Of a stretch of 64,000 nt of DNA, positions 25,361 through 33,721 are shown one piece after another. The position numbers were made by a program, and so were the translations under genes. The notes under the pieces were generated by a model. That model did no database searches, had not been told where the DNA came from, and saw only the letters and a program-made list of their open reading frames with translations. Every line of letters starts with the position of its first letter. The first letter of the stretch is position 1. The DNA comes from JAEUIT01 sp044220875 (GTDB taxonomy: Bacteria; Planctomycetota; Phycisphaerae; Phycisphaerales; SM1A02), in the NCBI GenBank assembly GCA_044220875.1, contig JBGAQH010000001.1, positions 868,001-932,000 of the forward strand. The letters are read 5' to 3'.

Positions 25361-26518
25361 TCACTTGTTGTCGCGCAGGTGCTGAGCGATCAGCTTCGCG
25401 TCGTTCTCGAGTCGCGCTCGATTGTGGTCATCGACGTTCGGCAGTGCGAGCGCCTCATTGATCTTCTGCAGCGCGGCTTGCGCCGTCGGCGTCGACATCG
25501 CCTTGATGTCCGACTCGGTGCGGAAGGGAGGCAACTTGTCGAGCGGCACGGGCTCGGGCTGCTGCGACTCTTCCTTCTGCGCGTTCGCTTCCCCCTTCGG
25601 CTCTTGACCCGGCGGATATCGGCGACGCGGGCGATCGGCGGGCTGTGTCTCGGGCGGCGGCGTGCCTTCGCCCGCAGCGCCTTCCGGCGGCGGCGGATTT
25701 TCCTTCGAGGGATCGGCGCCCGGCGCGCCGTTGCGCGGATCGGCCTTCGGGTCCGCCTTGGGATCCGCCTTCGGGTCCGCCTTGGGATCGGGCTTGCCAT
25801 CGGGCGCGCGCCGCTCGCCGGGCTTGAGCCCGCCGCGCGAAGGAGGCGTCGCGCCATCCCTCGGCGTCTCGGCGCCCGCCGTGCTTGTGCCCGACTTCGA
25901 GGCGTCGGACGACGCCGGATCCTTGAAGCCCGAGATCGCGCTCTTCGGGAAGGGATTGGGGCCGCCGAAGCCGGTGGCGATCGGCGCATCCCAGAAGCTC
26001 ACGGTGTACTCGCCGCGGAGGCAACCGGGCTTCGTCCACGCGAGCTTCACCTCGAAGGGTGGCTTCACGCCTAACACTTCGATCTCGCCGGCCTTGTCGC
26101 CGACCTTCAGCCGCTTGTCGGCGCCGAAGAAGACGATGTCGCCGAAGATGCCGGTGGGCTTCTGGCCGCCGTAGGTTGCCGGCGCGGGCTGAATCGGCGG
26201 CGGCTTGATGTCCTCGGGCTTCACCGGCGGCGGCGGCGGTGGCGGCGGCGGCTTGGGCGCCGGCGGCGCGAAGAAGACGTAGCGTCCGTCCCAGCGCTTC
26301 TCGCTCTGCTGGAAGAGCTTCTCGTGCTCGGCGATGTACTTGGCGAGGGGATCGGTGTCGCCGCTTCGCTCCGAGGGAGCGAGGACCGAACCGAACGCAG
26401 GAAGCGCCTCGCGCACCAGGACGCCGGCGCCGACGATCGCGCACGCGGCGGCCACGATGACGGTCGTTGAGAGCGGGACGCCCGCGACGCGAATGGACTG
26501 TCCGATGGGATCGCTCAC
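25361..26518 (-). CDS. GspC/PilP-like inner-membrane T2SS protein
   Basis: A 385-residue bitopic protein. A membrane helix spans about residues 15-37 ('TTVIVAAACAIVGAGVLV'), then a charged segment, a run of prolines (about 90-100), and a small beta domain 'GIFGDIVFFGADKRLKVGDKAGEIEVLGV...VKLAW' (about 120-165) resembling the homology region of GspC and PilP that contacts the secretin N0 domain. A long disordered tail carries 'DPKADPKADPKADPKADP' and more Pro/Glu-rich sequence, ending in a short helical part. Its ATG overlaps the GspM stop by 4 nt. It is the last gene before the operon terminator. Assignment to GspC rests on position and the beta domain, so moderate. Confidence 0.72.
   Translation of the reverse strand: MSDPIGQSIRVAGVPLSTTVIVAAACAIVGAGVLVREALPAFGSVLAPSERSGDTDPLAKYIAEHEKLFQQSEKRWDGRYVFFAPPAPKPPPPPPPPPVKPEDIKPPPIQPAPATYGGQKPTGIFGDIVFFGADKRLKVGDKAGEIEVLGVKPPFEVKLAWTKPGCLRGEYTVSFWDAPIATGFGGPNPFPKSAISGFKDPASSDASKSGTSTAGAETPRDGATPPSRGGLKPGERRAPDGKPDPKADPKADPKADPKADPRNGAPGADPSKENPPPPEGAAGEGTPPPETQPADRPRRRYPPGQEPKGEANAQKEESQQPEPVPLDKLPPFRTESDIKAMSTPTAQAALQKINEALALPNVDDHNRARLENDAKLIAQHLRDNK
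25740..25800. repeat. 24-bp coding repeat for Asp-Pro-Lys-Ala
   Basis: Alternating 12-bp units (CTTCGGGTCCGC and CTTGGGATCCGC) encode the repeated DPKA tetrapeptide in the GspC-like protein. A 21-bp stretch identical to part of it occurs in the gspL-like gene near 27606-27626. Confidence 0.75.
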
Positions 26519-27201
26519 AGGCTACCTCGACGCTTGCGGTCAAGCTGGACCCACGCCTCGACGGTCATGGTGACGCCGACGGTCTTGTCGCCGTTCTCGC
26601 GGCTCAGCTTCATGCGCGAGATCGACTCAATTTCCGGTGCTGCCTCGATGCCGCTGATGACCTTGATGACCTCTTCCTGCTTCGCATTGAATCGGAGTTC
26701 GCCGGCGACCTTGCCGAGCTTCGTGTCGGCGCCGACGAGCTGCACGAGCTCCGGCGGCGGCGACATGTTGCCGCCCGGACGGAGGTCCCAGCTGAAGATC
26801 TTGACGCCGGCCTTGGCCATGACCTCGGTCACGGCATTCGAGAGCTCTTCGCTGCCGTCGCGCTCCGCACGCGGCACGGCGATGCGCCCGAGCGGCGGAA
26901 TTGCCCCGCGGACGCCCTCGACCAGCCGATCGCGATTCGCGCCCTCGTCCAGGGCCCGCTCCATGCGGTCGTTCTGGCGATTGAGCGAGGTGGCGGTGGA
27001 CCAGATCCACTCGTCGGCCGCAAACCACAGGAGCAGGGCGCCGACGATGATGACCGCCCATTGCTTCGCCGAGGAAGCGCCGCGGTACCACTCGACGAAC
27101 GAACCTGCCCGGCCCGTCGGCGCACTGCCCGGCTGCGGCGGGGGCGATGACGACGTCGGCGTGACGGTCGAGTTGGAGGGTGTGGAGGTGATCGTCGTCA
27201 T
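26515..27201 (-). CDS. gspM: GspM-like inner-membrane T2SS protein
   Basis: A 228-residue bitopic protein. After a Ser/Thr/Pro-rich cytoplasmic stretch a membrane helix is seen at about 46-66 ('KQWAVIIVGALLLWFAADEW'), followed by a helical segment and a ferredoxin-like periplasmic domain with 'VTEVMAKAGVKIFSWDLRPG' and 'EVIKVISGIEAAPEIESISRMKL', the layout of GspM/PilO. GspM pairs with GspL to anchor the GspE ATPase platform. It overlaps the gspL stop by 4 nt (start ATG 27201) and the gspC-like start by 4 nt. Position and topology carry the call; sequence similarity within GspM proteins is always low. Confidence 0.75.
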   Translation of the reverse strand: MTTITSTPSNSTVTPTSSSPPPQPGSAPTGRAGSFVEWYRGASSAKQWAVIIVGALLLWFAADEWIWSTATSLNRQNDRMERALDEGANRDRLVEGVRGAIPPLGRIAVPRAERDGSEELSNAVTEVMAKAGVKIFSWDLRPGGNMSPPPELVQLVGADTKLGKVAGELRFNAKQEEVIKVISGIEAAPEIESISRMKLSRENGDKTVGVTMTVEAWVQLDRKRRGSL

Positions 27202-29393
27202 GAACTGCTCTTCAGTCGCTGGAGCACTCGGTTGAAGTCAGCCTTCAGTCGCTCGGAGGTCTCGGCATCCAGCGAGGCGTTCTGACGCGCCGCCGCGATC
27301 TTCGCCAACAGGTCCTTGGCCTGATCCTTGGTCATTGCGCTCAGCTCGGCGTCGGTGAACGGCGCCGGGATGTCGACCTTCGGACCGCTTGGCTGCGGCT
27401 GAGCAGCGGGCTTCGGGGATCCGTCGGGATTCGTCTCGGTCGGTCGCGGACGGCGGTTGATGCCGCGATCGTTGCTCGCGCCGGGCTTCGCGGGATCGGC
27501 GGGGGGCTCGGTGCCGGCGCCGTCGACGGGCTTCACTTCGGTGGGGTCGCCCTCTTCGCCGTTCTTGCCGTTCGCTTCAGGCTTTCGATCGGGCTTCTGG
27601 TCTGACTTGGGATCCGCCTTCGGGTCGCGCTTCGAGTCCGCGCCGCCTGCGAGCTTCGTGTCGGCGGCCTTCGCCGCCTCTCGATCGGACTTGGGCGGTC
27701 CGCTCCGGGAACTGTGCTCATCGGGCTTGGCTTCCGCATGCCGCTCCGCCCCGGCCCCGACTCGTGATGATGGCTTCGAGTCGGACTCGTGCTCGGCCGC
27801 CGCACTGGCCGCCGCGTTCGCAGCCGGACTGCCGTGACCCTTCTCGATCTCGGCCCAGTTCGGGTAGAGGCGATCGCGGCGGGTCGTCTTCGCGTTGTCG
27901 TCCTCGTCCTTCCACGCGTAGATTCGATTGGCGTCCTTCACGTTGCAGACGAGCGTGAAGGTGCACTGCCCGCGGCCATCCTCGGCGTCGATGTCGTACT
28001 GGAACTCGTTGAAGATGCCGCTGTCGCGGGCCCGCGACTCGAACGCCAGCACGACTTCCTTGCCGGTCATGTGCTCGGGCTTCTCGGTGGAGCGGGCCAC
28101 GCCGCGAACGGTGATGCCCTGACCGGAGTTCACCTGGATCGACTCGACGTCGATCGTGTCCGGCATCGCGTTTGAGAGATCGCCAAGCAGCTTGGTCATC
28201 GGCCAGGTGGTCTTGGCAAGCGTCCCGTAGAGGGCCGCCTTCTGACGAGTCGTGCGATTCTCCGCCTCGTAGGCCTCGAGGTTGCCGAGCTTCAGGCGAA
28301 GGATGCCGTTTCGCACCCCGGCGAAGGCGAGCGGCGCGAAGACGAAGACCGCGATCGAGACGCCGATCGTCCACGCGGCGACGCGAGGCGACTGGAGGCG
28401 CTGGAGTGCGAGCTGAATCGGCTGCGGCTTCGGCTTGGGGAGCGCGACCCGCATGCCGCCGAGATCCGTCAGGGGATTCGTCGGGGCCTTGGCCGTCGCG
28501 AGCATCGCCGCGCCGAGCGCCGTCGCCCGTTCGGCATCGACCGTCGAGGAGCCGGGGATCCGGCGGAGCACCAACTCACGCACACTGGCCGGCAGGGCGA
28601 GGAAGATCGCGCCGCTGCTCTGATCGTTCGCAAGATTCGCCTCGAGCTGGTGGCGAAGGGCGATGATCTCGTCGGCGGACGCATCGTTGGAGAGCAGCGT
28701 CTCCGCGGAGGTCCGCAGAATGCTGTCGCGCCACGTCGCGTCGTCGTCGTTGGCCTCGAGGGTGGAGCGAAGGACGAGTCCGTTCGCGCCGCCCAGCATG
28801 AAGAGGACGGTGCCGTCGTCGCGATCGACCCGGACCAGCGGCTCGGCGGGGGGAAGTCCGCGGAGGAGCGACATCAGGCAGGCAATGGTCGGTGTGTGGG
28901 TGACTTCGGTATAGGTTGGGAGCGCCGGAAGCGTCGGGGGGGTCGAGCTCTCCGGCCAGCCCAGGATCACGCCCTGGCGAGTCGCGGGATCGGGCGAGGT
29001 CCGGGGCATCTCCGGAAGCGCCGCCATGGAAAGGCGGTGCGAGGGGATGCCTCCCATGAACGCCGTCTCCGACTGCAGCCGAAGCGCCGACGCGAGCTGG
29101 TCGCCCTTGGCAGGAGGCAGCGAGCACATCCGGCAGACGGTGGCGGAGGGAGGGAGGACGGCGATCGTCTGGGCGGGACGCCACGACTCGAGCCAGCTCA
29201 CAAGCGAAGTCGACGAGCTCGCCTCGACCGTGCGCTCGCCCAGCACGCTGAACGTGTCATCCACGCTGCGGAAGACGAAGGCGCTCCAGCCGCCAACGTC
29301 GCTCACCCGGTTCTTGTTGGACCGCATGCGGGGAACGAGCACGAGCGTGCAGCGTTGGTCAGCGGTCTCGTTCTGGCGTCCTCGTCGATTCAC
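27198..29393 (-). CDS. gspL: GspL-like (PilM/PilN-type) T2SS platform protein
   Basis: A 731-residue protein. Residues 1-310 look like a degenerate actin-fold PilM/GspL cytoplasmic domain ('LVSWLESWRPAQTIAVLPP', 'VLRSTLEAN', 'TALGAAMLATAK'). One membrane helix lies at about 342-362 ('AAWTIGVSIAVFVFAPLAF'), followed by a PilN-like coiled coil ('LRLKLGNLEAYEAENRTTRQ') and beta domain ('IDVESIQVNSGQGITVRGVA'). The last 220 residues are a Lys/Asp/Pro-rich disordered tail with a final helix 'AELSAMTKDQAKDLLAKIA'-like region. The usual GspL is about 400 residues, so the tail is extra. It starts a subgroup with GspM and GspC-like by 4-nt overlaps; 195 bp separate it from gspK. Confidence 0.8.
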   Translation of the reverse strand: MNRRGRQNETADQRCTLVLVPRMRSNKNRVSDVGGWSAFVFRSVDDTFSVLGERTVEASSSTSLVSWLESWRPAQTIAVLPPSATVCRMCSLPPAKGDQLASALRLQSETAFMGGIPSHRLSMAALPEMPRTSPDPATRQGVILGWPESSTPPTLPALPTYTEVTHTPTIACLMSLLRGLPPAEPLVRVDRDDGTVLFMLGGANGLVLRSTLEANDDDATWRDSILRTSAETLLSNDASADEIIALRHQLEANLANDQSSGAIFLALPASVRELVLRRIPGSSTVDAERATALGAAMLATAKAPTNPLTDLGGMRVALPKPKPQPIQLALQRLQSPRVAAWTIGVSIAVFVFAPLAFAGVRNGILRLKLGNLEAYEAENRTTRQKAALYGTLAKTTWPMTKLLGDLSNAMPDTIDVESIQVNSGQGITVRGVARSTEKPEHMTGKEVVLAFESRARDSGIFNEFQYDIDAEDGRGQCTFTLVCNVKDANRIYAWKDEDDNAKTTRRDRLYPNWAEIEKGHGSPAANAAASAAAEHESDSKPSSRVGAGAERHAEAKPDEHSSRSGPPKSDREAAKAADTKLAGGADSKRDPKADPKSDQKPDRKPEANGKNGEEGDPTEVKPVDGAGTEPPADPAKPGASNDRGINRRPRPTETNPDGSPKPAAQPQPSGPKVDIPAPFTDAELSAMTKDQAKDLLAKIAAARQNASLDAETSERLKADFNRVLQRLKSSS

Positions 29394-29460
29394 GCAATGG
29401 CCTCAGGCACAGAAGGGTGGGGTGGGCAGTCAGGCGGCAAACGTGGGGGCGGGAGGGGAG

Positions 29461-29466
29461 AGTATC
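29461..29466 (-). promoter_or_regulatory. possible internal -10 upstream of gspL
   Basis: GATACT on the minus strand lies in the 195-bp gap between gspK and gspL, about 68 nt before the gspL ATG. It could allow separate expression of gspL-M-C. The -35 region is poor. Confidence 0.25.
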
Positions 29467-29588
29467 CCAGTTCCCGCGGAGCTTCGGGTCGGAGCGTCGT
29501 CGCACTCGAGGGGCTGTCGGGAGATTCGGGATCCGGTCACGAACCGAAACGAACCGTCTGTCATGCCGTCCCGGGACCTCCGCGGACC

Positions 29589-31025
29589 TTACTGCTCTCG
29601 GTACTCAAGGATTCGGGCAGGCAGCGTTGAACGGTCGACCACGACTGTGATTTCGACCTCGAGCCCAGTCGCCTGCGCTCGACCGCGACTCGTGATGGTG
29701 AACACCTGACTGCTGACGTCGAGATCCCGAGCGAGTCCGGCGAGAGCCTGCCCTGTGACCTTGTCGGATCCGATATCCACGATCGAGGAGTACCCCTGAT
29801 TGTGGGCGGCCCGATAGTTCATGATCTGGTCGACCACGTACGGGTCGATGTTGAGCACGTCGCGAAGCACTTCCTTCGGGGCGGTGTTGACGTTGACCTT
29901 CCCGGGTGCAGGTTTCGTCGGATCGGTGAGGATCCCTTCGCGAAAAACCTGGCGAAGTTGGGCCTGGTCGAGCGGCTTGACCGCCGAGTTCGGGTTGCCG
30001 TTCCCGCCGGCGGGCTGAGCACCGGATGAGCTTCGTCCCGAGGTGCGTCCGCCCGTCCCGCCCGTTCGCCCGCCGGTTCCGCCGCGAGTGCCGCCCTGGC
30101 TCAGGGTTCCGAGGTCGGTGACCAGGAGCGCCTCCATCGTCGCGTTGGCCTGCTTGAAGTAGGTCGACAGCGCTCGGGCCTGCACCTCGTCGACGCCGAA
30201 CCGGGTGGTCATCTCTTCGGCGGTCGCCTGCTTCAGGTAGAGCTTCGGTTGGCCCGACGCGCCGATGGTGCTGATGGTCGTATATGCGGTCAGGCGCCCC
30301 GACCAGCCCGCGTCGAGCAGGCCGTCGGCGTTGTCGTTGGGAGGCGTGAGTCCGCCGTCGTTCTCGTTGGGGTCGAGGCGTCCGTTGAGGTTGGCGTCCT
30401 CGCCTCGTACGTACTCGGGCCATGCGCCGGCGACAAGCTCAAGCTCGGCGATGCTGCGGAAGTTGGCGTTCCGCGGCTGGTAGGGCATGTTGCGGTTGAC
30501 GTAGAAGTCGCGCTCCGCACCCATGCCCGACACCTGATTGTCGGCATCGCGCCAGTCGATGATCGAGTCGGCGACGTCGAACGTCATGTTCGGGATCTGA
30601 AGGAGCTGGCCGCGCTGCAGGGTGTTGATGTTGGCCTTCGCCGACTCATCCTGCGGGCCCGGCTTCTCAATGCCGTCCTCGGTGTGGCGAATCGTCCAGC
30701 TGCCGCTCACCAGTGACCCGTCGGCGACGGCTTCGGCGTCGCGATGCGCCGCGAGGGCGTCGTCGGGATCGGGATTCTCCGTGTGGTACTCGAGGACCGC
30801 GATGGTCTCCTCGACGCCCGCACGCGCAGCCCAGCGTGCCTGCACGCGGGCCAGGGCTTCGCGGCCCATCGTCGCCGTACGGAACGCGATGAGCTGCGTC
30901 GCAGCGACGATCACCGCCGCGATGGCGATGGCCCACAACACGATGAGAACGACCGAGCCCCGTCGCCGATGCCGGCGCGGGCGCTGTAATCGACCATCGT
31001 GGGCGTGAGGAATCGCCGCCATCAT
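29589..31025 (-). CDS. gspK: type II secretion minor pseudopilin GspK
   Basis: A 478-residue GspK. A basic leader ends in 'RRRG' followed by the hydrophobic pilin helix 'SVVLIVLWAIAIAAVIVAAT' without the usual Glu5, as is normal for GspK, the tip pseudopilin that caps the GspI-J-K complex. The large globular region contains the characteristic 'ANINTL...LLQIPNM', 'DSIIDWRDADNQVSGMGAERDFY' and helix-hairpin-helix-like 'VNVNTAPKEVLRDVLNIDP'. A Gly/Thr/Arg-rich insertion ('GGTRGGTGGRTGGTGGRTSG') splits the domain at about residues 325-345. It follows gspJ by 2 bp. It holds the only TTA leucine codon in the window not followed by G (30987-30989). Confidence 0.92.
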   Translation of the reverse strand: MMAAIPHAHDGRLQRPRRHRRRGSVVLIVLWAIAIAAVIVAATQLIAFRTATMGREALARVQARWAARAGVEETIAVLEYHTENPDPDDALAAHRDAEAVADGSLVSGSWTIRHTEDGIEKPGPQDESAKANINTLQRGQLLQIPNMTFDVADSIIDWRDADNQVSGMGAERDFYVNRNMPYQPRNANFRSIAELELVAGAWPEYVRGEDANLNGRLDPNENDGGLTPPNDNADGLLDAGWSGRLTAYTTISTIGASGQPKLYLKQATAEEMTTRFGVDEVQARALSTYFKQANATMEALLVTDLGTLSQGGTRGGTGGRTGGTGGRTSGRSSSGAQPAGGNGNPNSAVKPLDQAQLRQVFREGILTDPTKPAPGKVNVNTAPKEVLRDVLNIDPYVVDQIMNYRAAHNQGYSSIVDIGSDKVTGQALAGLARDLDVSSQVFTITSRGRAQATGLEVEITVVVDRSTLPARILEYREQ

Positions 31026-31027
31026 CG

Positions 31028-32119
31028 TCAGCTCACGCCTCCGCCCGGACGGGCGCCGCCCGAAGCGCCCATGCCACGGCCTCCGCGGCCGCTGGAGATG
31101 TGGCTGTTGCCGCCACCGCGCGTGCCGCCGCCAGCAGCGCCGCCGGGGCCGCCCATGCCGCCGCCCGGTCGACCGCCGCCGCCGCCGCCGCTGCCGCCGA
31201 GGCCGCCCGGCCCACCGGGGCCGCCGGATCCAGGTCGACCGCCGGTACCGCCGGTGCCGGGACGTCCGCCCTCGCCGGGACGTCCGCCCTCACCGGGCGC
31301 TCCCGCGCCGCCGCCCTGTGTCGGATCTTCTGCAGCTGCCGCCGCCTCATTCGCGGCGTTTTCATCCTTCGAGACGTTCTCGTCTTCGGTTGGCGGAGGA
31401 ATGACGCGATCGATGGCGACAGTCGTTCGCAGCGTCACCATGCCCTCGGCGCCGGTGAGGGGATCCTCGCCGTTCTTCTGGCCGACGGCCGTGACCGAAG
31501 CGCGAATCGCCCAGGGAAGGCCATACAGGTCCGAGTCCCAATCCGGGTACCACGACTCGCCGTCATACGCCTCCAGCTGCAGCGCCACGACGCCGTCGAT
31601 GAGCGGAAGCGCGACGCCGCCGCCGTCGGGTGTGCGATCGGGCACGGGATCGCGACGTTCCCACATCGCGCTGCCGGCCTGATCCTCCATGATGCGAACT
31701 TGGGTTTCGTATTCGTTGCCCTCGCCCTGGTACTTGTCGCCGGCGCGGACCGCACCGAGGCGATTGGAGAAGACCAGAAGCTCGTCGCGATCAAGGTCGC
31801 CGAAGCGGCTCGATGCTGTGGCGTCGATGATCAGGAGGCGGGTTTCGAAGAGGTCAGCGGAGCGCATCACGCTCGCGATGTCGCGCCGCACCGCATCCAG
31901 CGCGGATGTCGCTCGCAGGTGGGCGTCAAGCCGACGGGTCGCGACCTCACGGCCGCGTCCGATCTTCGAGAGCGAGATCGTGATCGCTCCGACCACGATG
32001 ACCGAGATCGCCCCCGCAACGATGAGCTCGATGAGGGTGAAGCCGCGACGTTGGTCGCGACGAGCGGTCTCACGGACGAGGCGACGGGCCCATGGTCTCG
32101 ATGTTCGACGGTCAGCCAT
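31028..32119 (-). CDS. gspJ: type II secretion minor pseudopilin GspJ with Gly-rich tail
   Basis: A 363-residue GspJ-type pseudopilin. The prepilin site is 'RRG|FTLIELIVAGA' with Glu at +5. The head domain includes 'LDAVRRDIASVMRSADLF', 'LLIIDATASSRFGDLDRDELLVFSN' and 'EAYDGESWYPDWDSDLYGLPWAIRASV', typical of GspJ. The final 100 residues are almost only Gly, Pro, Arg and Ser; normal GspJ proteins are about 200-240 residues, so this is a lineage-specific extension. It overlaps gspI by 8 nt. Cleavage needs a GspO prepilin peptidase, which is not in this window. Confidence 0.9.
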   Translation of the reverse strand: MADRRTSRPWARRLVRETARRDQRRGFTLIELIVAGAISVIVVGAITISLSKIGRGREVATRRLDAHLRATSALDAVRRDIASVMRSADLFETRLLIIDATASSRFGDLDRDELLVFSNRLGAVRAGDKYQGEGNEYETQVRIMEDQAGSAMWERRDPVPDRTPDGGGVALPLIDGVVALQLEAYDGESWYPDWDSDLYGLPWAIRASVTAVGQKNGEDPLTGAEGMVTLRTTVAIDRVIPPPTEDENVSKDENAANEAAAAAEDPTQGGGAGAPGEGGRPGEGGRPGTGGTGGRPGSGGPGGPGGLGGSGGGGGGRPGGGMGGPGGAAGGGTRGGGNSHISSGRGGRGMGASGGARPGGGVS

Positions 32120-32609
32120 TGCGTTCTGCCTCTTCCTGATCGCGATAGCGTTGCTCGCGATCGATCGGTTCGACGGGCGTGCGGGGTGGGTCGGGCTCCT
32201 CGCCCAACTTGGCCGCGATCAGGGTCTCGATGGTCCAGGTGTCGCCGGTCGGCACGTGCTGCACGGAGACGGCGACCTTGTAGGGGACGCCTGATGATCC
32301 ATCCTCAATGTCCACGAGGAACTGGAAATCCTCAAATGGGGCTTCACATGTTCCCTGCATTTCATGGTGGTCCGGGAAGTCCTTGGGACCCTCGGCGAGC
32401 ACCGTTCCCAGAAGATCGTCCAGAAGCGACGCTGCGATGATCTCTCGCTCGCCCCGCTGGTGCAGGTTCATGGAACGGGCCCCGAGCGAGAGGATGGCCG
32501 CCAGGCCGACCGCCAGCAGCAGCCCGCCGACGATGACGTCGATCAGGGCGAATCCGCGACCGCGGTAGGCGCGCCCTTGGGCGCGGCATCGGCGAACTGT
32601 CGTCACCAC
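32112..32609 (-). CDS. gspI: type II secretion minor pseudopilin GspI
   Basis: A 165-residue pseudopilin. The leader ends 'RGRG|FALIDVIVGGLLLAVGLAAILSL'; the position equivalent to Glu5 is Asp. The following 'GARSMNLHQRGEREIIAASLLDDLLG' helix and a small beta head fit GspI. The C-terminus is charged and extended. It overlaps gspH by 7 nt and gspJ by 8 nt, which shows tight operon organisation. Assignment as I rather than a generic type IV prepilin rests on order (G-H-I-J-K) and size. Confidence 0.82.
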   Translation of the reverse strand: MVTTVRRCRAQGRAYRGRGFALIDVIVGGLLLAVGLAAILSLGARSMNLHQRGEREIIAASLLDDLLGTVLAEGPKDFPDHHEMQGTCEAPFEDFQFLVDIEDGSSGVPYKVAVSVQHVPTGDTWTIETLIAAKLGEEPDPPRTPVEPIDREQRYRDQEEAERNG

Positions 32610-33229
32610 GGCATCCGCTCCTCGCCCTCGGCGTCAAGGTCGATCGGCTGGCGGATGGGGGCCGAGTTTTCGGCGTCGAGCCGGCTCGGGGCGTTCGAGT
32701 AGGGCTCGATCGAGACGGTCGTCATCGCCTCCGAGGAGTCTCGAAGGGTGATGAGGAAGTGCGGGCGGCTGCGATCGGGATTGGTCTGCACGAACCAGTC
32801 AGTCACGTTCTGGCTCTCGTGGTTGATCTGCACGTCGACGATCTCGACGGAGCTCGGGAGCCGCACCGCGTTGCTGAGGTGATCCTGGTCCCACTGGGGG
32901 GCATCGCCGGCGGCGGGATCGCTGCCCTCCGGATAGTCGCGGACCATGATCGTGATGAGGCCGGTGTCGGGTCGGCGCCAGATGCCGACCTGCTGCGTGC
33001 CAATCGAGCTTCGGAAGGCCCACATCCGCAGCACGTCCTCGATCTGGTCACCCGCGAGCATCGCCTCGCTTCGCCGCACGGCCCCGAAGCGGGGGACGAT
33101 CACGGCGGCGAGCACCACAAGAATCGTCATGGCCACCAGCACCTCGACGAGCGAAAAGCCGCGGGCGAACTTGGCTCTGCGCCAAGTGGCTCGCCCGCGG
33201 CTGATCGTGACTGGTCGGTGCAGGGGCAT
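32603..33229 (-). CDS. gspH: type II secretion minor pseudopilin GspH
   Basis: A 208-residue pseudopilin. The ATG at 33229 gives 'MPLHRPVTISRGRATWRRAKFARG|FSLVEVLVAMTILVVLAAVIVPRF', a long basic leader and a perfect prepilin site with Glu5. 'AVRRSEAMLAGDQIEDVLRMWAF' is the typical helix of GspH/FimT. The frame is open to 33358 but the extra part is Arg-rich and overlaps gspG, so it is not used. It lies 8 bp after gspG. The head domain includes a beta-rich segment about residues 85-190. Confidence 0.88.
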   Translation of the reverse strand: MPLHRPVTISRGRATWRRAKFARGFSLVEVLVAMTILVVLAAVIVPRFGAVRRSEAMLAGDQIEDVLRMWAFRSSIGTQQVGIWRRPDTGLITIMVRDYPEGSDPAAGDAPQWDQDHLSNAVRLPSSVEIVDVQINHESQNVTDWFVQTNPDRSRPHFLITLRDSSEAMTTVSIEPYSNAPSRLDAENSAPIRQPIDLDAEGEERMPW

Positions 33230-33237
33230 TCGCAGGG

Positions 33238-33666
33238 TCAGTTGTTGATGACGTCTTCGTTGTCGCCGTCGCCGCCGGGCTGGCCGTCGGCGCCGTAGGA
33301 GATCACGTCGAAGTCGCGGTCCTGGCCGGGAACGCGAAGCCCCCACGGGTTGCCCCACGGATCGCGGAGTCCAGCCTTCTCAAGCACAGGGTCCGAACCC
33401 TCGGCCAGCGCATCCAGCTCGAAGTCGGAGGGAAGGGTACGCATGCCGTTCATCGAGAGGTAGATCTTCAGGGCATTCGCGACGGCGGTCGCATCGGCCT
33501 TGGCCCGAGTCACCTTCGCCTTGAAGACCTGGTTGTAGACGCGCGGGACGACGAGCGCGGCGAGGATCGCGATGATCGTCACCGCGACAAGCACTTCGAG
33601 AAGGCTGAAGCCGCGTCGAGCGATTGAGGGGCGAGAAGAGTTTCGGGAGGGCGTGCGCAGATGCAT
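33238..33666 (-). CDS. gspG: type II secretion major pseudopilin GspG
   Basis: A 142-residue major pseudopilin with site 'ARRG|FSLLEVLVAVTIIAILAALVVPRV' (Glu5 present), the helix 'AKVTRAKADATAVANALKIYLSMNG' and the GspG signature 'DPWGNPWGLRVPGQ...FDVISYGADGQPGGDGDNEDVIN', where the acidic loop binds calcium. Length is normal. It forms the pseudopilus shaft. It lies 55 bp after gspF and 8 bp before gspH. Confidence 0.95.
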   Translation of the reverse strand: MHLRTPSRNSSRPSIARRGFSLLEVLVAVTIIAILAALVVPRVYNQVFKAKVTRAKADATAVANALKIYLSMNGMRTLPSDFELDALAEGSDPVLEKAGLRDPWGNPWGLRVPGQDRDFDVISYGADGQPGGDGDNEDVINN

Positions 33667-33721
33667 GGGTAGTTCTCACACAATCGGGAGAGGGCGGAAT
33701 TCCCCGGAAGTGACCACGGGA

